Source: Blautia sp.
GTDB lineage: Bacteria > Bacillota > Clostridia > Lachnospirales > Lachnospiraceae
Direction: 5' to 3'
DNA length: 43,933 nt
Assembly (NCBI GenBank): GCA_022769545.1
Contig: JALEJS010000009.1
Span: 1 to 43,933, forward strand
Both the position numbers and the translations under genes were made by a program. Of the stretch, positions 39,632-43,933 are shown one piece after another. Position 1 is the first letter of the stretch; each line of letters opens with the position of its first letter. The notes beneath the pieces are model-generated. The model saw only the letters and a program-made list of their open reading frames with translations. It made no database searches and had not been told where the DNA came from.

Positions 39632-42196
39632 ATGAAAAAAGAAAAGTATGATGTGACGGGAATGACATGTTCCGCCTGCTCGGCCAGAGTGGAAAAATGT
39701 GTATCCGGACTGGACGGTATACAGGCGGTGAGCGTCAATCTTCTTACAAACAGTATGCAGGTGGAATACGATGAGCAGGTGCTGCATGCCGGGCAGATTG
39801 TGGCGGCGGTGGAAAAAGCAGGATACGGTGCATGTCTGCATGGGAATTCTGCGGAGTCTGATCCGAAACGAAATGTGAAGAAGGAGCAGTCGCCTCGGAA
39901 TCTGATGGAAGAGCAGATGGAAAACATGCGCACACGTCTGCGGGTATCATTGCTTTTTCTTGTCCCGCTGATGTATGTGTCGATGGGACATATGGCGGGT
40001 CTTCCGCTGCCGGGATTTTTGTCCGGGGCGGAAAATGCGGTCAGCTTTGCATTTACGCAGTTCCTTTTGTGCCTTCCGGTGGTTCTGATCAATCGTGTTT
40101 ACTTTACCCGTGGATTTAAGAATCTGTTTCATCTGGCTCCGAATATGGACAGCCTGATTGCGGTGGGTTCATCTGCATCTCTGGTATATGGAATATTTGC
40201 CATTTACCGGATGAGCTATGGTCTTGGAAACGGAAATATGGAGCTGGTACACCGCTATTATCATGATCTCTACTTCGAGTCGGCGGCAATGATCCTGGCA
40301 CTGATCACAGTAGGAAAATATCTGGAGACCCGTTCCAAGGGGAAGACCGGAGAAGCGATCGGTAGACTTCTGGATCTGGCACCCCGAACAGCGGTTGTGG
40401 AAAGAGATGGGATTCCGACAGAAATTCCTGCAGAGCAGGTACAGGTGGGGGATGTTCTTCTCGTGAAGCCGGGAGCGTCCATCCCTGTGGACGGGTTTAT
40501 TCTGGAGGGAAGCAGCAGCATTGATGAATCGGCGATCACCGGTGAGAGTATTCCGGTGCATAAACAAACAGATGATACCGTCATTGCCGCGACCATAAAC
40601 AAGACCGGCTTTTTTAAGATGAAAGCGACAAGGGTAGGATCGGATACCACGTTTTCGCAGATTATCCGTCTGGTGGAGGAGGCAGGCTCCAGCAAAGCGC
40701 CCATTGCGAAAACGGCAGATAAGATTGCGGGTGTCTTTGTTCCGGCAGTGATGTTCATTGCACTGGCCACGGCAGTGATCTGGCTTGCTGTGGGGGCGGA
40801 GTTTGAATTTGCACTTTCCTGTGCAATCTGTGTGCTGGTCATTTCCTGCCCGTGTGCCCTGGGGCTTGCCACACCGGTGGCGATTATGGTTGGAACCGGA
40901 AAAGGGGCAGAGCACGGGATTCTGATCAAATCCGGGGAAGCTCTGGAAACGGCACATAGTGTCGATACCGTTGTCCTTGATAAAACCGGAACCATTACCT
41001 CCGGAAAACCGGTGGTCACGGATGTGGATGTTTTTCAGGAGGGTTCTGTGTTTCTGCAGCTGGCGGCAGGTCTGGAGGAAAAAAGCGAACATCCGCTGGC
41101 GGAAGCGATCCTGGAGTACACTGCAAAAAAGGGCATTGTTCCCACGCAGGTCGGGGATTTTTGCTCTGTGCCCGGCCGGGGAGTGAAAGGAACGGTGCGG
41201 GGAAAATGGTATTTTGCAGGAAATCAGAAGATGATGGAGGAACAGAACATACCGGTTCACCCGGTTATGGACAGGCTGGAAAAGCTTGCGGATGAGGGAA
41301 AGACACCCATGCTTTTTGCCGATGAGAAACAGATCCTGGGAATTATTTCGGTGGCAGATGTGGTGAAGCCGACCAGCAGGGAAGCAATCCGTCAGTGGAA
41401 AAAGCAGGGAATTGAAGTGGTGATGCTTACCGGAGACCATCAGCGTACGGCACAGGCAATCCAGAAACAGCTGGAGATTGATACCGTGATTGCTGAAGTG
41501 CTGCCGCAGGACAAGGAAAAAGAGATTGCACAGCTGCAGAAGCAGGGGAAAAAGGTGGCCATGATCGGTGACGGCGTGAATGATGCACCGGCCCTTGCAA
41601 GAGCCGATGTGGGGATGGCAATCGGCGCAGGAACGGATGTGGCAATTGAGAGTGCAGACATTGTTCTGATGAAAAATGATCTGCTGGATGCCGTGACGGC
41701 AATTCGTCTGAGTAAGGCGGTAATACGGAATATCCGGCAGAATCTGTTCTGGGCATTCTTCTACAATGTTCTGGGTATTCCGGTGGCTGCCGGGGTGTAT
41801 TATCATGCCCTTGGTCTGCGGCTGAGTCCGATGATCGGTGCAGCAGCCATGAGTATGAGCAGTATCTTTGTGGTGACAAATGCTCTGCGGCTGAGAAGAT
41901 TTCAGGTGTCCGGCAAAACGGAAGAAAGAAATCCGAAGATGGAAGCAATGCTTCAAGGCAATACGATAAATGAAACGATAAAACAGGAGGAAAAAAAGAT
42001 GATTACAATGAAAATCAACGGAATGATGTGTCCGCACTGTCAGGCAGCAGTAAAGAAAGCACTGGAAGCCTTTGACGGCATTACGGCAGAAGTGGATCTG
42101 GAAGCAAAGGCTGCCTACATTAGCGGTGATGCAGATGTGGAGGCATTGAAAAAGGCAGTGACCGATGCCGGGTATGAAGTCGTATCGGTTGAATAA
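39632..42196 (+). CDS. copA: Copper-exporting P-type ATPase with C-terminal CopZ-like domain
   Basis: An 854-residue P1B-1 ATPase that pumps Cu(I) out of the cell. The N-terminal metal-binding domain has GMTCSACSA (Cys13, Cys16). Eight membrane helices follow. The copper-transport motif CPC is at 406-408, the phosphorylated aspartate Asp450 in DKTGT, with ITGES in the actuator domain and GDGVNDAPAL in the P-domain. YN and MSxSS motifs are in the last two helices (FYNVLGIP, MSMSSIFV). The usual protein would end about residue 770. This one continues in frame through a polar linker into a second HMA domain (MKINGMMCPHCQAAVKKALE), like the chaperone CopZ. The linker DNA carries a perfect ribosome binding site and ATG at 41999, so free CopZ may also be made. 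Confidence 0.93.
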   Translation: MKKEKYDVTGMTCSACSARVEKCVSGLDGIQAVSVNLLTNSMQVEYDEQVLHAGQIVAAVEKAGYGACLHGNSAESDPKRNVKKEQSPRNLMEEQMENMRTRLRVSLLFLVPLMYVSMGHMAGLPLPGFLSGAENAVSFAFTQFLLCLPVVLINRVYFTRGFKNLFHLAPNMDSLIAVGSSASLVYGIFAIYRMSYGLGNGNMELVHRYYHDLYFESAAMILALITVGKYLETRSKGKTGEAIGRLLDLAPRTAVVERDGIPTEIPAEQVQVGDVLLVKPGASIPVDGFILEGSSSIDESAITGESIPVHKQTDDTVIAATINKTGFFKMKATRVGSDTTFSQIIRLVEEAGSSKAPIAKTADKIAGVFVPAVMFIALATAVIWLAVGAEFEFALSCAICVLVISCPCALGLATPVAIMVGTGKGAEHGILIKSGEALETAHSVDTVVLDKTGTITSGKPVVTDVDVFQEGSVFLQLAAGLEEKSEHPLAEAILEYTAKKGIVPTQVGDFCSVPGRGVKGTVRGKWYFAGNQKMMEEQNIPVHPVMDRLEKLADEGKTPMLFADEKQILGIISVADVVKPTSREAIRQWKKQGIEVVMLTGDHQRTAQAIQKQLEIDTVIAEVLPQDKEKEIAQLQKQGKKVAMIGDGVNDAPALARADVGMAIGAGTDVAIESADIVLMKNDLLDAVTAIRLSKAVIRNIRQNLFWAFFYNVLGIPVAAGVYYHALGLRLSPMIGAAAMSMSSIFVVTNALRLRRFQVSGKTEERNPKMEAMLQGNTINETIKQEEKKMITMKINGMMCPHCQAAVKKALEAFDGITAEVDLEAKAAYISGDADVEALKKAVTDAGYEVVSVE
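41999..42196 (+). CDS. Possible internally initiated CopZ-like copper chaperone
   Basis: In frame within the 3' end of copA, ATG 41999 is preceded by AGGAGG (41985-41990) with the ideal 8-base spacing. It would yield a 65-residue HMA protein, MITMKINGMMCPHCQAAVKK and onward, with the Cys-x-x-Cys copper site. This is exactly the size and N-terminus expected of a free-standing CopZ. The preceding linker contains two copies of ACGATAAA, and stop codons in the other frames. This suggests that copA and copZ were once separate genes and lost the intervening stop, or that a frameshift is present in the assembly. Dual production is inferred from the ribosome binding site alone. Confidence 0.55.
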   Translation: MITMKINGMMCPHCQAAVKKALEAFDGITAEVDLEAKAAYISGDADVEALKKAVTDAGYEVVSVE

Positions 42197-42269
42197 TTGT
42201 TCGTGTCCTGTTACAATAAATGCATGAAAGAAAATCCGCGTCAGCATACACAAAAGAAAGGGATGTTTC

Positions 42270-43008
42270 ATGATCAGATTTGGAACAGGCGGCTGGAGAG
42301 CCATAATCGGTGATGGATTCACGCGACAGAATATTCAGCTTCTGGCAAAAGCATTATCTATGAAAATGAAGGCAGAGGGTGTGGAGCAGGAGGGAATCGT
42401 GATTGGTTACGATCGCAGGTTTCTTTCCAAGGAGGCGGTAAAATGGGCCTGTGAGGTTTTTGCGGCAGAACAGATCCGCTGCAAATTTGTAAACAGGTCG
42501 TCTCCTACGCCACTGATCATGTTTTATGTGGAAAAGCATCGGATGCACTATGGGCTGATGGTTACAGCCAGCCACAATCCGGCGATATACAATGGAATGA
42601 AAGTATTTACCTATGGCGGAAGAGATGCCAGTGAGGAACAGACAACGGATATTGAAAAATATGCATCCATGGCACAGGCGCAGGGAGATATCTCCTTTGT
42701 GGAATACGAGAGAGTGCTTTATGGAGGAACGCTCCTTTCATTTTCCATCGGAGCGGAAAAAAGAGCTGGAGAAGCTTCTTTTCGAAGAAAAGCAGCTTCC
42801 CCGATTTCCGGCAGAGGTGGATCACATTTCCTATCTGGACGGCGTAAAGATCTGTTTTCGTGACGGCGGATGGATCATTGCGCGATTCTCCGGAACAGAA
42901 CCGCTTCTTCGCATTTTCTGCGAGATGGATGTTCCGGAAAAAGCAGCCGGATTTTGTGAACAGTTTGAACAGTTTCTGGGGCTGACCGGAGACAGAAGGC
43001 AGGGCTGA
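42270..43008 (+). pseudogene. Internally deleted phosphoglucomutase/phosphomannomutase-type gene
   Basis: The first part (42270 to about 42710) encodes domain I of a phosphosugar mutase, with FGTGGWRA, YDRRFLSK and the catalytic-serine motif TASHNP. The frame then shifts by one. The second part (about 42720-43008) encodes the end of the protein, with YMEERSFHF-like sequence (here FMEERSFHF), VSYLDG-like HISYLDG and the phosphate-binding RFSGTEPLLRIF. Domains II and III are missing, including the metal-binding DGDGDR loop and the sugar-binding GEESG-type loop, a loss of roughly 300 residues. Neither piece could be active alone, so this is a remnant. The ATG 42270 and its AAAGGG ribosome binding site are intact, so a truncated protein of 197 residues may still be made. 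Confidence 0.85.
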
Positions 43009-43012
43009 GATT

Positions 43013-43762
43013 ATGACAAAATATGTTCGTCTGGACAAGTATCTTGCAGATGCGGGAGCCGGAACCAGAAGTGAAGTGAAAAAAATGATTCGCAGCGGAA
43101 AAGTGCGGGTGGGAGAGACGGTGATCCGCCAGCCGGAATTTAAAGTTGCTTCTGTATCGGCGAAGGACGGCGGTGATGCAGTCCTGCTGAACGGAGTGCC
43201 GGTTCTGGCACAGCCGGAATTTGTGTATTATCTGCTGCATAAGCCGAAGGGCTGTGTCAGTGCCACAGAGGACAGACAGGAGAAAACGGTAATGGAATAT
43301 GTACCGGACTCCCGGAAAGGGCTGTTTCCTGTGGGAAGACTGGATAAGGACACAGAAGGACTGCTTCTGATCACAAATGACGGTGCCCTGGCACACGAAC
43401 TGCTTTCGCCGGGAAAGCATGTGGAGAAAACCTACTATGCAGTGGTGCAAGGGGTGGTGACACCGGATGACGTTCAGAAGGTGTCGAGAGGTCTGGACAT
43501 CGGAGAGGACAAAGAGACGCTTCCTGGAAAGCTCGAAATCCTGAATACGCATCCGGAGTCGGATCCGCCGAAATCGGAAATCCGTCTTACGATTTGTGAG
43601 GGTAAGTTTCATCAGGTAAAGCGGATGATGCATGTTCTGGGAAAGGAAGTGCTTTATCTGAAACGAATTTCCATGGGTCCGCTGACGCTTCCGGAGAATC
43701 TGAAAAAAGGAGAATGCCGGCTTTTGTCGGAAGCGGAAATATCTGCTCTGAAAAACAGATAG
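43013..43762 (+). CDS. RsuA/RluB-family rRNA pseudouridine synthase
   Basis: A 249-residue enzyme that isomerises a uridine in ribosomal RNA. Residues 1-60 form an S4 RNA-binding domain (VRLDKYLADAGAGTRSEVKK). The catalytic aspartate is Asp111 in PVGRLDKDTEGLLLITNDG, and the KTYYAVVQG and EGKFHQVKRMM motifs follow. The family includes RsuA (16S U516) and RluB (23S U2605). The sequence does not allow me to choose, and the overall length is closer to RsuA. It starts 4 bases after the mutase remnant with a weak ribosome binding site (GCTGAG). It may rely on translational coupling to the remnant, which could explain why the remnant is retained. Confidence 0.92.
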   Translation: MTKYVRLDKYLADAGAGTRSEVKKMIRSGKVRVGETVIRQPEFKVASVSAKDGGDAVLLNGVPVLAQPEFVYYLLHKPKGCVSATEDRQEKTVMEYVPDSRKGLFPVGRLDKDTEGLLLITNDGALAHELLSPGKHVEKTYYAVVQGVVTPDDVQKVSRGLDIGEDKETLPGKLEILNTHPESDPPKSEIRLTICEGKFHQVKRMMHVLGKEVLYLKRISMGPLTLPENLKKGECRLLSEAEISALKNR

Positions 43763-43805
43763 AAGGATTTCCTCAAAGGCGGAAAAACAGTGAAAAAACG
43801 TCACT

Positions 43806-43865
43806 TGTAAAAGTTAATTCCACTTTGTAAGACTTACTTCCACCTTGTAGGACTAAATTCCACGG
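43806..43865. repeat. Three 20-bp tandem repeats, probable insertion-sequence end
   Basis: The copies are 43806-43825, 43826-43845 and 43846-43865, each fitting TGTAAGACTTAATTCCACYT with few changes and an exact 20-base period. The first begins with TG. Multiple short repeats at the tips are typical of IS21-like elements. An open frame begins 36 bases inside, and the window ends before the element can be identified. Confidence 0.6.
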
Positions 43866-43879
43866 GGTGGAAGTTTTTT
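43858..43879 (+). terminator. Small hairpin with T-run inside the repeat region
   Basis: TTCCAC (43858-43863) pairs with GTGGAA (43867-43872), followed by G and six T. It could end transcripts entering the putative element from the pseudouridine synthase gene. Confidence 0.5.
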
Positions 43880-43900
43880 CTTACAAAAATGGTGGTATTT

Positions 43901-43933
43901 ATGTCAAAAAGCATCTATAATAAACCAAAAGCC
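43901..43933 (+). CDS. Start of an open frame cut by the window end, possible transposase
   Basis: Eleven codons, MSKSIYNKPKA, run to the last base. The frame is also open from ATG 43889. Weak GGTGG precedes it. Too short to classify. Its place just inside the repeat array suggests the first gene of an insertion sequence. Confidence 0.3.
   Translation, partial: MSKSIYNKPKA

Noticed and set aside
40169..42322. A 717-codon open frame on the minus strand across copA
   Set aside because: It is exactly antisense to an unmistakable P-type ATPase. Its translation is rich in His, Cys and Arg with no domain, an artefact of codon bias on the other strand.

Overview
The window looks like chromosomal DNA of a low-to-moderate GC Clostridia species, most likely Lachnospiraceae. 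This is inferred, not searched. The grounds are a SCIFF (six-cysteine) peptide with its radical SAM maturase, a fused SecDF, a DUF5688-type gene, HemZ, a QTGD-type cell-wall anchor, strong AGGAGG ribosome binding sites and sigma-A promoters. I saw no tRNA, rRNA or CRISPR array.

Layout. 1-2.4 kb: an unrecognised small gene, a low-molecular-weight tyrosine phosphatase, a strongly structured non-coding stretch and a DUF5688-type gene. 2.4-5.3 kb (minus strand): a three-gene ABC importer (binding protein, permease, ATPase) with a promoter carrying two operator-like repeats. 5.4-8.2 kb: a cell-wall amidase with SPOR domain, a YdcF-like protein and, on the minus strand, a CNNM/CorC-type membrane protein. 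8.4-10.3 kb: an acidic wall-anchored surface protein.

10.3-25.5 kb is a long co-oriented housekeeping block: TIGR04086-type membrane protein, scfA, scfB, secDF, recJ, apt, RSH (ppGpp), an MBL-fold hydrolase, hemZ, a short HD-GYP protein, hisS and aspS. It ends at a terminator followed by a second elaborate structured element. 25.7-32.9 kb: a lipoprotein gene divergent from a MacAB-like export operon with two adaptors, one of which carries a roughly 330-residue insert in its coiled-coil hairpin. 32.9-37.6 kb: DegV, ArgS, a membrane Ser/Thr kinase and an overlapping secreted Glu-rich protein. 37.7-39.2 kb: a HAD phosphatase and a CPBP protease.

39.3-42.2 kb is a compact copper module: CsoR with a palindromic operator at its own start site, then CopA with a CopZ-like domain fused in frame at the C-terminus. 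That domain keeps its own perfect ribosome binding site and start codon. 42.3-43.0 kb is an internally deleted phosphosugar mutase pseudogene, followed by an RsuA/RluB-type pseudouridine synthase. The window ends in three 20-bp repeats that look like one end of an insertion sequence.

The points most worth pursuing are the copA/copZ fusion with internal start, the two structured intergenic elements (about 1.09-1.34 and 25.5-25.75 kb), the adaptor insert, the leader of the export operon, and the terminator whose 3' arm is also the ribosome binding site of the next gene.
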